This document shows, one piece after another, positions 54,901 to 64,000 of a stretch of 64,000 nucleotides of DNA (position 1 is its first letter; the number at the start of each line of letters is the position of its first letter). Source of the DNA: Platanthera guangdongensis (lineage: Eukaryota; Streptophyta; Magnoliopsida; Asparagales; Orchidaceae). The position numbers and the translations under genes are program-made. The notes below the pieces were generated by a model. The model made no database searches. It was not told the origin of the DNA and was given only the letters and a program-made list of their open reading frames with translations. Location: assembly GCA_039583875.1 (NCBI GenBank), contig CM077152.1, positions 21,489,538 to 21,553,537 on the forward strand, written 5' to 3'.

Positions 54901-57900
54901 CGTTACCAGTACGGAGAGTTTTGAGGGTGGTATGGAATTGTGTCCGGGTCTCGAGGACAAATGCCCGAAACACCCGGGGAAGCTCGGAGCGTTCGCGAAG
55001 TAAGTAGAGCCACGTGGTGCGTGAATGATCATCAATAAAGGTTAGAAAATAACGATAACCACATATACTAGGAATCCGAAAGGGTCCCCAAATATCCGAA
55101 TGAACAAGATCAAAAGGAGCCGCACTCCGAGTACAATGCAAAGGAAACGAAGAACGTGGCTGTTTGCCGAGAATACATGAATCACACTGAAAAGAAGTAA
55201 AAGAAAGGTCTGGAAGAGCCCGCTGGAGAACTGGCAGAGGGGCATGACCAAGGCGGCGATGCCAGGCAGTGGAGGAGACGGAAGACAGAGCGAGCGGAGA
55301 GGCATCGAGAAGGTAGAGCCCATTCCGCAGCTGACCTTTACCAATGGTAGTCCGCGTCCGCCGATCCTGTATAACAAAAGAAGAGGAAGTGAATATAACA
55401 GAACAATCCAAGTCACTCGTAAGACGCCCAACAGAGAGTAAGTTAAAAGGGGAACTCAGAACATGAAGAGCCGAGCGAAGAAGGAGGGATGGGTGGATAG
55501 AAAGATCGGCCGAGCCGGAGACAGGAACCAGCGCCCCATTGGCCACGGTGATGGACTTCGGATAAGGAGAACCCGAGTACTCGGCAGGCCGTTGCGAAGT
55601 GATGTGATGAGTAGCGCCAGAGTCCATAATCCAACCCGGGCTGTGGGAGAGACAAGCAGTACCTGTGTGGGAGACGGAGGCGACGGAGGCCGAGGGGGGG
55701 TTGAGCAGCCCCTGGAGATGCTGGAGCTGAAGACGGACGGTCTCGAGATCCGGAGGAGCATCAGTAACGGCAGAAGCCGTCGGGCGAGGGGGGTAGCCGA
55801 GTTTCTTGTAACAAGCCGCCTCAAGATGGCCACCCTTGCCGCAGAAGGAGCACTTTGGCCGGCCACGGCCGCCACGGCCACGGCCCCGCGAGCCCGACCG
55901 TCCCCCCCGAGTAGAAGGGGGAGGAGAGGGTAAGAGCGGAGGGGCATGCTGAAGGAGAGCCGGTGGAGAAGGAGCTGGAGGATCTGGAGGAGGCGAGACC
56001 CGGAGAAGCATGGAGCAGACATCCGAAAAAGAGGGCGTAGTAGGAGCGGCCAGGACCTGAGCACGAAGACTGTGAAGATGAGAAGGAAGTCGAGCCATAA
56101 GGATGGCAATGCAAGCAGCTTCCTTCTGAGCCCGCTGAGCAGCAAGATCAGTAGTCGGCGGCTGGTGCTGGATCCAGGCTTCAGCAAGCGTTTTAGCCCG
56201 AGCGACAAACGAGGTCATATCTGAGGCGCCGCTAGTGTCGAGAGTGAAGAGATCAGTGAGGATGTCATAAAGATGCTGGAGGCTATCGCGGCCAGAATAC
56301 AAGGAATGGAGCTCATCCCACATAGCCTTGGCGGTGTCGTGGTACATAGCCATTTGATAGGGCTCACCATCCAAGGAGTTCAGAATCCAAGTCTGAACAC
56401 GACCGTCATTACGAAGCCAATCATCCGTAGGTGTAGAAGGAGGTGCCTGAGTAAGGTGCGGGAGAAGGCCCTTAGCCTGGAGAACCCGCCGAACAGAATG
56501 TACCCAAGGAATAAAGTTCTTCTTGCCAGAAAGAGAGATAGTAGTGATCCGGAGCTCGTCACGGAGGTCGACAGAACAGGCAGGGCGGTCTGGAGGACAG
56601 GCCGGATGGACAGGGGGCGGGCTGGCCGCTGAGCTGGGAGAAGTACCAGAGGAAGTCATGGAGACAGGCCGCAACCCTTAGACGACTAGGGAAGAGGGCC
56701 GCGGATAAAGAAAAGCCGGGCGGACTGAGACAAGCCGCACTGGACTGAGACAAGTCGGGCGACCAGGAGACGGTAGAAGATCGCGACCAAGATGCAGGCG
56801 AGAAGGAGACAGCCCGCACGGTCAGGCAGATCAGAGCAGCGGACAGAGAAGGAGGCCGCGGCGAGAAGAAAGGCCGCGGCGGACAGAAGAGAGACCGCGG
56901 CGGACAGAAGAGAGGCCGCGACTAGGAGAGAGACCGCAGCGGACAGGAAGAGGTGGTCCCACGGAGAGAGGAAAGGCTATAAAAGCAGGAGGGGGGAAGG
57001 GTGAAGGTGGATCCACGGAGAGAAAACAAGGGCAGAGGGAGGCGGACTGAAAGAGCAGGCCGCAAGGAAGCGCGGCTAGAAACAAAACAGGCCGCGAGAA
57101 ACAAGCCGCGGGAGGAAGACCGCGAGAGAGTTTACACAGTGCAGTCAGACGTTGACAAACCGCGAGAGGTGTAACCTGGCTCTGATACCATGTAGAAATG
57201 GCCTGAAACTTATGTATATTGATTTAGTATGTAAATACAAAGAGAGTATACAAATATATAGGAGAGAAAGAGAGGAAACAAATCCTATACAAGATGTGGG
57301 ACTAAAGAAGAAGAAGCATAAATGGGCCAACTATACATGGGCCCAATACAAGAGTTATTCTAACAGGATCAAAAGAAAGATGCATATGAGGATTATCTTT
57401 GTCAGGCTTAGCGGACTTTTAGATTAGGCTTGGTGTTCTAACTTTAGGTTTGGCTGGCTCAAACTATATAAATAAGGATCAAAAGAAAGATGCATATGTA
57501 AAATAAGAAAATGGATTTATATCATTCTCAATACAAAATATCAAAAATAAAATATAAGACCATGATATTATCATGGCAATAGCAATATTTCTCATGCTTT
57601 CCATCATGATGTCCTGCATCACAAAGAAATCAGTATTTTGTTTCTTTTGCTCTCAATAACACCAAAAGAGAAATGGACTAAAATACATCAAGCATCACCA
57701 AAGTTCATAAGAAAGACATTAGAATCCTATTTTATAAAATGTTTGCCAAATAAGTCTAATTTGAACCTTAGATTTTAATTAAAATTAGTTTTTAGCCCTC
57801 TAACAAATTAAATTGAAGGATTGAGCCGGTTAGCCCAAGAATTAGTTGTTTGAACCGAGCTGGTCAGATAGTGATTCAATTTTGAATTCCTTTTCATTAA

Positions 57901-59606
57901 ATTGAGCTTTATTTGAATATCATTTTCATTTTGTCTCTCATAAATTTCATGGATGCCAAAAATTGTAAATCATTGTATAATTGGAATGGTTGGTCTATGC
58001 AGGCATTGTTCATCTTCATGAATTCGAACCACCCATTATTCACAGGGATCTCAAGCTAAGCAACATCCTGGTCGGCGACGGATGTGAGGCAAAAATTTCA
58101 GACTTCGGGCTTGTGAGGATGGGACCGAGCGAGGATGCATCGCATGTCACCACCCAGGTCGTGGGTACGCCCGGATACATTGATCCCGCCTACTATCTCA
58201 GCCACCACCTGACCACTTCCAGTGATGTGTTCAGCTTTGGAGTCATACTTCTACAACTCGTCTCTTCGCGCCCCGCAATTGATCGTATGAGGAACAAATC
58301 TCACCACCACATCAGTAATTGGGTAATATATCTGATACCTTCTACAGTTCTACACATTGCACACACCCGTGCACACATGCGCGGGCGCGCGCGCACACAT
58401 ATATATGTTTAATTATTGGGATCTACCTAACATTTTGCATGATTATTGGGACCTCCTATGTATTTTTTGAAATTACAGAAACCTCTCATCTGAGTTAACA
58501 TTGTAAAGCTCAACACCATAAGTGCCCTTTTTGGGATGAATACACTTGTAATGTATGGAAACTGTGTGTGTGAATATGTATACAAACGCACACGCGTGCG
58601 CGCGCGCACACACACGTGAGGGTATTAGATTCATGCTCCATTTGGTGCGGCGGTGACGATTGTGAACGCAGTAGTTATGAACCGTCGTTCTTGAATGCTG
58701 GACCTCACCTAAGGAACTTCATCCGCTTTTATAGTCAAACTAGTTTTCTTTTTTTGGAGGCGGTCATATCCGTTATCACGCCAAACATACATTCTATGAT
58801 GGCGAAGCTTTTGCAATTGTTTGTTTGTTTGTTTTGAAAATTTGAAAATGAGCTTGTGTGGATTATATTTAAGGAACCCTTGGGTAATGAAACAAAGCAA
58901 GTACGGAGCTACTTTTAAATCCTAGTCCCTAAAGATGTTTGATTTGCCCTCCCCTTCCTTTGAGCATCCAGTATATGCACCCGGTAGTGCGGAACTCCTC
59001 GACATCCCTTGCCAGTATCGTGTTACAATCAATGTTGTTGGCGATGTTCCGTTTGAGCCCTAGTAGAATGATTTGGAGAGCTATCACATGGTGAAAAATG
59101 TTAGTATAGAAATAGCGATGGTTGAGTCCTTACTCGTCACAGTTTTGAGTTGAACATGTGGTTGATCACCAGTGTACTAACTACTAAGCCTAACTTTTAC
59201 CACCTTTTGCCCACTGTTCCATGACATTTCTATTTCTTCTCTTCAGGCGGAGCCAAGTGTAGCGAGCGGGAGAGTGGAGGAGATTATAGATGAGAGGCTA
59301 CAATTTGAGGTGTGCAACATGAAGGTGATGCTGAAAATGGCACAATTGGGCATCAGATGCACAGCACCGGATCCGAAGAATCGGCCAACCATGAGCCAAG
59401 TTGTCAAAGAGCTAGAGGAGGCTTTGCAGAAGGCTACTAAGAGTGCGCAACTATCACATTTGGAGTCTCGAAGTATTAGCATTGACAGTGTTCATTTGCA
59501 GAGATTCTATGTTGAAAGTTTACAGGATCTCTCTTTTAACAGCGCAAGCATGAGGTGCCTTGATGTGGACAAGCTGGTGAACAGCAATGAAGGAATTGAT
59601 GAATAA
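42942..59606 (+). CDS. Receptor-like serine/threonine protein kinase, seven exons, intact
   Basis: Exons: 42942-43065, 43145-43333, 43455-43523, 45315-45377, 45857-45919, 58003-58322, 59247-59606, all with GT-AG borders; they sum to 1,188 bases, 395 codons plus TAA. Residues 10-28 (PGAVAAAGIALTFLLFF) form one membrane segment near the N-terminus, so there is almost no extracellular part. The kinase domain follows: Gly loop GSGAFG (67-72), Lys89 in VAVK, Glu105, HRD 183-185, DFG 203-205, activation segment GTPGYIDP (224-231), and a helical C-terminal tail. As an HRD kinase with all catalytic residues it should be active, phosphorylating Ser/Thr at a membrane. Introns 3 and 5 hold retrotransposons; intron 5 is 12,083 bp. 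I do not assign an orthologue. Confidence 0.88.
43697..44533 (-). mobile_element. Copia fragment G in kinase intron 3
   Basis: A 219-bp LTR (43697-43915, TGTTAGGAG...ATTATTAACA) is followed by a purine tract (TCTCCCCTCAAA on the plus strand). RNase H then follows on the minus strand: WLRRLLCDLGVSICRPTPLF, CDNRSAIQIASNPVFHKQT, ADFLTKSL. The RNase H is frame-broken near 44250, and the rest of pol and the other LTR are absent after about 44533. The purine tract next to the LTR marks it as the 3' LTR. Confidence 0.82.
44534..45314. other. Rest of kinase intron 3, no gene seen
   Basis: 44550-44850 is C-rich with many CCGC motifs and looks transposon-derived but was not identified. The remainder is AT-rich and runs to the exon 4 acceptor CTTGCAG at 45314. 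Confidence 0.5.
46239..46953 (+). repeat. 5' LTR of element E (715 bp)
   Basis: Begins TGTTGAAAATTT. A perfect 10-bp inverted repeat with a 4-nt loop, CCGGCGATAG-GAAG-CTATCGCCGG, lies at 46314-46337. A CCTATAAATAGGGG TATA box lies near 46362. It ends AATCTTACA. Confidence 0.88.
47030..49450 (+). pseudogene. Element E gag, protease and integrase remnants
   Basis: Gag starts at 47030 (MESGYARGLRIELLTQTNYK) and continues in 47287-47592 (KNVASLHFIENELTRDT). The protease WIVDSGCGHHF-like motif is near 47950. The integrase is open from 48369 to 49139: CEGCQFGKAHH, HSDLMGPW, LRTDNAGEF and QQNGVAERK, so its catalytic triad is preserved. It is stopped by TGA at the Trp of the WKCMD block (49137-49139), the same codon lost in D. 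Confidence 0.86.
49451..50100 (+). pseudogene. Element E end of RT and RNase H
   Basis: After the deletion, GSLIYLTITRSDIS and then 49513-49812 encode the RNase H region (WFTDVDYGGDTNGQKSTSRY, STTEAVYNASSLASQ). A TGA at 49810-49812 sits at the Trp also lost in C and D. The terminal FTKPLSKGPFERL is present. Confidence 0.85.
50110..50847 (+). repeat. 3' LTR of element E (738 bp)
   Basis: Starts CGTTGAAAATTT (TG mutated to CG) after the purine tract and ends ATTTTACA before GAAGA. The hairpin seen in the 5' LTR is present with mutated bases. Confidence 0.88.
50853..51830. other. Kinase intron 5 segment between elements E and F, no gene seen
   Basis: 50880-51130 is pyrimidine-rich on the plus strand; the rest is AT-rich with no recognisable coding domain. 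Confidence 0.5.
51840..52150 (-). pseudogene. Scrap of a Ty3/gypsy integrase
   Basis: On the minus strand, LCLHGLLKTIVYDSD-like sequence is followed by LWKKLRPKLFFSIIYHSQ and KDGQTEVVNHSLGDLLG. This matches the usual gypsy integrase core pattern around the third catalytic residue (DGQTEVVN). It is frame-broken and isolated, with no LTRs nearby. Confidence 0.72.
52285..52370 (+). repeat. Direct repeat unit left of element F
   Basis: ATCTTTGCCGGGCTTAGCGG through CAAACTATATAAATAAGGATC is repeated to the right of element F at about 57394-57481 with few changes. Element F therefore landed in one unit of an existing tandem duplication (period about 111 bp). Confidence 0.8.
52371..52545 (-). repeat. 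3' LTR of element F (175 bp)
   Basis: TGTAGAAATGGC...TTATTCTAACA on the plus strand, next to the purine tract; two differences from the right LTR. Confidence 0.93.
52546..54400 (-). pseudogene. Element F reverse transcriptase and RNase H
   Basis: The minus-strand frame open from 55035 to 52540 is the real frame below about 54390. A Pro-rich linker leads to WRAAMEEEMSALWANQTW and then RT blocks: FSPVAKLNTVRVLLSVA, QLDVKNAFLNGDL and YVDDIIITG (about 53500), with both catalytic Asp. RNase H follows with ARSSAEAEYRAM, CDSQAAIHIAKNPVFHERT and the terminal VADVLTKALPKASF. No stop occurs in this part, so the domain could be functional. Confidence 0.9.
54389..56659 (-). pseudogene. Element F gag, protease and integrase
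   Basis: The start at 56659 (MTSSGTSPSSAASPPPVHPA) follows five in-frame codons that include another Met; the inner one has the conserved Gag context. Gag (LRDELRITTISLSGKKNFIP) leads to zinc knuckle CSFCGKGGHLEAAC, protease WIMDSGATHHIT, and integrase zinc region WHRRLGHAPLPVLQ...CDSCILGK. The core has HSDIWGPF, LRTGNAREY and QQNGVAERK; the second catalytic Asp is Gly. The frame is lost at a 9-base C run (54389-54397 as G on the plus strand), where RT continues one base out. Confidence 0.9.
57191..57365 (-). repeat. 5' LTR of element F (175 bp)
   Basis: Adjacent to the primer site; near-identical to 52371-52545, with GGATC following. Confidence 0.93.
57366..57500 (+). repeat. Direct repeat units right of element F
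   Basis: GGATCAAAAGAAAGATGCAT occurs at 57366 and again at 57477, with the CTTAGCGG...AAATAA segment between. This is the right-hand remainder of the tandem duplication described at 52285-52370. Confidence 0.82.
57501..58002. other. End of kinase intron 5, no gene seen
   Basis: AT-rich intron sequence leading to the acceptor TCTATGCAG at 58002. Confidence 0.55.
58358..58618. repeat. Two alternating purine-pyrimidine tracts in kinase intron 6
   Basis: 58358-58408 and 58585-58618 are long CA/CG/TA alternations (e.g. GCGCGCGCGCACACATATAT and GCGTGCGCGCGCGCACACAC) about 180 bp apart. Such tracts can adopt Z-DNA. Confidence 0.75.
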
Positions 59607-59695
59607 TAGTTCAGCCTAGCTAGAACTATAGCTTAGTTTAATCTGATCTATCACAAATATTGTGTATAAATCTTTGACACTTCAATCATTTGATA

Positions 59696-59701
59696 AATAA
59701 A
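59696..59701 (+). terminator. Candidate polyadenylation signal of the kinase gene
   Basis: AATAAA 90 bases after the stop codon, in an AT-rich 3' flank. Confidence 0.5.
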
Positions 59702-60786
59702 CATTGTCACCGATTTTATATTCGACAGATGAACTTTTGAAGTGCTTGATGAGAGAAGATCCTATGTTAAGTTTAAATGATCGTCGCAGGGCTAAACATG
59801 TACGTAAATGCTTTTTTCATAAAAACACAACTAATGCTACATTATTATATTGGTGAAGTTCTTGAAAAAAGAGTCACTAAATAGAAAATTAAAGGCGATG
59901 CTTTTAAAACATCATTGTAGAGGTCGTCTTGTAATGATATTTAGTAGCAATTAGAAGCTGCCACTTAATAGTCTAAAACAGGCCTTAGGACAGAAATTTT
60001 TCCACATTGAAGAGGAAATAAAAGTACTAAAACAACAACCCATATTATGCAAGAACAACCACATAAAGCCCACAATCTGCTGTAATAACAGCCTACAAAT
60101 CATTCTAAAACAGACAATAATGTGGTCTAGAATATGATTAAATTAATTAGCTCACCCCATTTTGAAGATAGCAGCCAAAAAAACAACTCAAACATCCCAC
60201 AATATCAGACAATTAACAGCCACAACACAACGGGTTCAGTTTCTGCAGCTACCAACAGCATCCACAACACATGTAACAGCCCACAGACTGCCGCAATTTA
60301 ACGTAACAGCATGTAGCAGTGTAAAATTTTATTAATTTATGCGGCGTGTTTTGGGGGTGTTATCCAATCAAGCAAAGATCAAGCAGTTGTAAGCAGAACC
60401 AGAAAGTTAGGAGACATGACTAGAAACTTTCAGAGGCAAAACATGGCTTGGGAAGAGAAGGAGAGGAGGGGAAGGGAGTGGGGGTGCATATTAAATCAAA
60501 TTCCGAAGTAGAATCCCAAGGCACATGGGGTAAATTCCCCTCCATAACCCTCCTAATCAACCTATAAATTTAAATATAGGCTACGTTTGTCATGGTGTTT
60601 TTGCTCATAAGAGTTCGGACAAAAATGTCACCATCATAAAATGCATATTTGGAATGACAACGGCGATGACCGCTGCCAAGAAAAGAAAACTAGTTTTGAA
60701 CATAAAAGTGAATGAAGTTCCTTACATGAGATGGACGTTCACAACTGCCACCGTGTTGACGGCAAACACCGCCGCATCAAATGCAA
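59702..60786. other. Intergenic, no gene seen
   Basis: AT- and CA-rich sequence (AACAGC/CAACAAC-like simple motifs at 60000-60310); no coding or RNA feature recognised. Confidence 0.55.
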
Positions 60787-60791
60787 TGTCA

Positions 60792-61755
60792 TGTTGAAGA
60801 TGTTGAAGTGTGAAGTCATACGGTTAGAATTAGGCTATCCGCGGGGCCGCGCGGCTTGAAGCTTTTGGCAAACTCCGGAGATCGCGCGGTCTGGTTTTCT
60901 GGCAGCCCGCATAACAGTTGGGTTTGATATTGCTAGCTGTTCTTTTGTTGGTGGAGTCCCCATTGACTTCGGCGGTGATTGTATTCTTCCCCTTCCCCTA
61001 TAAATAGGGGTCTCGACTCCTTCATTTAAAACAGACCCTGGAACGAGAACTCGGAGAACTGGAGCTTGCGATTTAAGTTTGTCTTACCACGCGACAAGGA
61101 GAAGTGGTATCTGCGAAGCTGTGGTTTGCGAACTGTGCGGGTAGCACTGAGCGACTAAGCGACTAGTACTGGTGATTTGTCAGTGAAATTTCAGTGTGGT
61201 ACAACGGACACCAGTTGGCGGTTAAGAAGCTGAGTCGCGAGTTGTGCTACTGGAGCAGTATTCTTCCTTGGTAACAGTTCTCAGTTCTCAGTTCTCAGGC
61301 AGACAGTTAAAGACCAGGTCTCATGACTTTGCTCTCTGTTCACGCGACTTGTGTGATCTGGTATCCAGCAATCCAAGTGTTTTGTTCGTGGCGACCTTTG
61401 CAAGTTGACATCTGCGGGTTGTGACACTTGCAAGTTGAGTTCTGCGGTTAGGCGACCTCTGCATTCAAGCGACCAGAAGTCCAGACAAGTGACAGGCGGC
61501 TTGGCGCGTCCTAGCGACTTGAGGTGCGAACAGGAGGCTTAGCGGCTTGTATTTGTAGTTCGCCAATTTTGTTTGGCTTGTCTGTTTTTGTTCTACATCG
61601 GGTGCAACACGAAATCATGTCTCGCGCTTGTATGTCTCGCCTTGTAAAACAGCAAATAAAATACAAGTGTTCGCTTTTGTTCTTATTTACTAGTGGTTTA
61701 TTGCTCTTCGATGGTTGAAACTGGTCATGCGACCTCCCGTTCATAAAATTTTACA
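60792..61755 (+). repeat. Solo Copia LTR of the A/E family (964 bp)
   Basis: Begins TGTTGAAGATGTTGAAGTG, ends AAAATTTTACA, with perfect target duplication TGTCA at 60787-60791 and 61756-61760. It has a CCTATAAATAGGGG TATA box near 61009 and the LTR landmarks of element E (ACGCGACAAGGAG, AAATCATGTCTCG, GTCTCGCCTTGTAAA). No internal sequence is present, so it arose by recombination between two LTRs. Confidence 0.9.
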
Positions 61756-61760
61756 TGTCA

Positions 61761-62640
61761 ACCCACATATATTTCTACTAAGGACACAAGGGTAATTAGC
61801 CTCCTCCACCAATACACCAAATCAAAGATAGTGTATTCACATTAAAAAAAAAAAAGCAACGGCTTAATTACGCTAGCCGACCTACTTCAAAACTCCAAAG
61901 CTAAGGGCAATGCCCAATGAGCAAGTAAAGCTTTCTTACAAAAGCCATCTCTATATTCGCAGTCCAATTCTCGCTAATCGCATCCCATCGAATAACCTCC
62001 TCTCCATCTCTCTCTCCTCCCGTTGCCTAAATTCTAGCCGTAGTTTTATCGGTCACGATTGTTTCACTTCAATCCATCGTCGCCTCGACTTTCCCCCTCT
62101 TAGATCCACCCTCTCCTGAAGAAAATTTTGCAGCGAAAATGTCAAAAAGTAGTCGGTTTTCTGATTAGGGTTTTAATTTCTCATAGTGGAAGAACAAACA
62201 AAATTTTTGAAAAAAAGAGTCAAGTTAGGGCAAGCTTGGTCTACGTCGATCATTCTGATGGCACATAAGGGAAAATGACCAGCATTATCGTGATGAGAGA
62301 GCCGGATGGAAAATCCGAGAGAATTGAAGAAAGCTGAAAGAGAGCAAGAACTGAAAGTACAGTTTGGGCAAAGTATCTAGATGATGGTTTCAGTAGCGAT
62401 GGACTGCGAATGGCCGGTTCAAAAAATACCTTAAAAAATATTTCATGGCTTTACTAACCTTGCAGGAACGATGGCCTCACGGAGAAGGAACTGTTCACGT
62501 ATCCCCCCCAACATGGACCAGGAGGGTTTTTTTCCCTAAACCAAAAGGAGCTATTCTGTTGAGTAATTTCTTCTCTGGAATCCTGTCATGGACATCTTTA
62601 ACAAGTTGAACCTTCTTCAGGAAAAAAAAGGTTGAGCAGA
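61761..62640. other. Intergenic, no gene seen
   Basis: No confident feature. A stretch after a TTGCAG at 62465 reads as NDGLTEKELFTYPPQHGPGG but has no partner exon. Confidence 0.5.
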
Positions 62641-62689
62641 AGGTATTGGAGTTGGATTCTGCTCCAGTCCTTTGATCCTAGAGTTGGAC

Positions 62690-63718
62690 TCTGCTCGTCT
62701 GACAGCTGATTTTGCCCGACCGCTGAAGCCGTGCGAACAGATACGGCTCTCCTGAACTGAACTGGGAAAACAATCAACCTGCAACGAACCGGAGAACTGA
62801 TCTATTGAACTTCTTGCAAACTGCCAAGAAAGAAGATCCTGAAATAGTCGCTCTGACTGCGACCTAGTTGCTTAACCACCGACTGCTACCCTCCTTCCAC
62901 ACTGAGACTTCACTGATAAAATGACAGAACTAGTCACCTAGTCGTGCAGTGCTAGCCGCACAACCTGCAACACAGCTACACATGTTACTTTTCCTTGTCC
63001 CGCGGTTAGAAAAACTTAACCGTAAATTTAACACAAGTTATAGTTCTCACACTTTCAGTTACGAATAACGGGACTATGGCCCATATTTATAGGTGGGGAG
63101 GGTGACGCGGTCACCACTGAAGGTGATAGGAAAATTGCCAGCATAAGGGCGGTTAGCAGCATCATATCACACAACTGTGGGGACTGCCAAAACAAATGTA
63201 TGGACAGTTAGCACCATCAGACCGCTCAGTTATGCGGACAGCCAAGTCAGACTGCATGGTCTTCAAATGGCTAACGACCACGTGATCTGAGATCCAACCC
63301 GCGCGTCCTGCGCAGTCTCTGTGGTTTGCGCGGTCTGCATATTCAGACCGCCCATTTTCTACTTCAACATTTTAACACTCTCCCTTAAAGTGAGAAGTGG
63401 AAGTCAAACCAAGCAACCCTTGCAACCGCTCAAACGTTCTATTCGACAGTGACTTCGTGAAGATGTCAGCGACATTGTCGTTGCTCTGCACATACTCCAT
63501 CATCAAAGATCCCTCAAGCACCTTTTCACGAACAAAGTGATGTTCGATCTTGATGTGTTTTGTCTACGTGTGACATACTAGATTTGTAACCAGCTTCAGA
63601 TCACTCTCACTATCACCGCAAAGCAGAGTAGGACCTCGCACCTCCTCATGGATATCTTCCACTAACCTATGCAACCAGATGGCCTTCTGGGCCACCAAGG
63701 CAAATGTCTTGTATTCTG
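62690..63718 (-). mobile_element. Copia remnant I (A family): partial LTR and end of pol
   Basis: 62690-63377 is LTR-like: a CATATTTATAGG TATA region near 63083, end TTCAACATTTTAACA. It is followed by a purine tract (CTCTCCCTTAAAGTGAG) and the end of pol on the minus strand (63378-63718): the RNase H AIWLHRLVEDIHEEVRGPTL, with its Trp intact, and VCH. It is cut at 63718 by a Tat-type LTR. The left limit of the LTR is uncertain. Confidence 0.75.
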
Positions 63719-64000
63719 TGTACAATCCCGTATTCGCAGAGTAGGGCCCCAAACTAGGCGCAAGACTTGGTGCGCGTTTTTAAGCTTTTGGGGAATTTTG
63801 CACTCATGGAGGCCAATTTTGGCTGGACCTGCGTAATATACTAGTAGAGGGAGGAAATATTTGTCTCCCCCCGGCCCTTTTGAGGAGTGATCTTTTCACT
63901 GTACTTGAGTGAACTTTTCACTGTACTCCAGTGAACTTTTCAATGTACTCCAGTGAACGTTTCACTGTACTTGAGTGAACGTTTCACTATACTCCAGTAA
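63719..64000 (+). repeat. Start of a third Tat-type LTR, running off the window
   Basis: Begins TGTACAATCCCGTATTCGC, close to the first bases of the LTRs at 13731 and 23221 (read inverted). A 22-bp tandem array begins at 63886. It interrupts remnant I. Confidence 0.72.
63886..64000 (+). repeat. 22-bp tandem hairpin array in the third Tat-type LTR
   Basis: Units start at 63886, 63908, 63930, 63952, 63974 and 63996, exactly 22 bp apart. Each has the dyad AGTGAA-CTT-TTCACT (variants AGTGAA-CGT-TTCACT), then GTACTCC or GTACTTG. The array starts 167 bp into the LTR. Confidence 0.9.

Larger units (their letters stand above)
52371..57365 (-). mobile_element. Young Copia element F (short LTRs) in kinase intron 5
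   Basis: It is 4,995 bp with 175-bp LTRs (52371-52545 and 57191-57365) that differ at only two positions by eye, and perfect target duplications GGATC (52366-52370 and 57366-57370). Primer site CCTGGCTCTGATACCA (57175-57190) and purine tract CTCCCCGCAAGCTGG from 52546. Gag-pol covers 56659 to 52546 on the minus strand with one frameshift at a C9 run. The size and short LTRs suggest the Ale/Retrofit lineage. It is antisense to the host gene. Confidence 0.93.

Noticed and set aside
55456..56208. Open frames on both strands opposite or out of frame with element F gag
   Set aside because: They overlap the recognised gag frame; composition is Ser/Leu- or Arg-rich, as expected of shadows.
62466..62530. 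Possible exon after a TTGCAG acceptor (NDGLTEKELFTYPPQHGP)
   Set aside because: No matching upstream exon, donor or domain; a single acceptor-like site is weak evidence.

Overview
This is a plant nuclear segment, almost certainly angiosperm. It is built of nested LTR retrotransposons (Ty1/copia and Ty3/gypsy Tat-type), an RTE-like LINE, initiator-Met-tRNA primer sites, and one intron-containing receptor-like kinase gene. I cannot name the species. All coordinates and counts were read by eye; no search or alignment program was run.

Left third (1-13.4 kb): a Copia element (A) on the minus strand with about 98% identical LTRs. It sits inside the LTR of an older relative (6823-8118). Next is a second Copia family (B, minus), whose gag is split by an RTE-type LINE (9901-13033) with an 18-bp target duplication.

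Centre left (13.7-30.4 kb): a 16.7-kb Tat-lineage gypsy element on the plus strand. It has a gag-pol with an extra (archaeal-type) RNase H, a tandem-repeat block, and a long 3' region carrying two antisense, intron-containing, TATA-driven genes. A rearranged 3.1-kb relative (22206-25293) is inserted in the end of one of those genes. Both outer ends of that insert are the same LTR end, in inverted orientation. The U3 parts of three related LTRs in the window carry short tandem arrays of unrelated sequence at nearly the same place, 155-182 bp from the LTR start; two of the arrays are perfect hairpin arrays.

Centre right (30.9-42.6 kb): two more relatives of element A, C (minus) and D (plus), meet head to head at their 5' LTRs. 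Several copies of this family share in-frame TGA codons at the same conserved Trp positions.

Right (42.6-59.7 kb): one host gene, a seven-exon receptor-like protein kinase. The joined exons give an uninterrupted 395-residue reading frame with all kinase catalytic residues. Its promoter lies 357 bp from element D. Intron 3 holds a Copia fragment (G). Intron 5 is 12.1 kb and holds element E (plus, TSD GAAGA), a gypsy integrase scrap and a young Copia element F (minus, TSD GGATC).

Far right (59.7-64 kb): AT-rich intergenic DNA, a solo LTR with a perfect TSD, another remnant of the A family, and the first 282 bp of a third Tat-type LTR that runs off the window.
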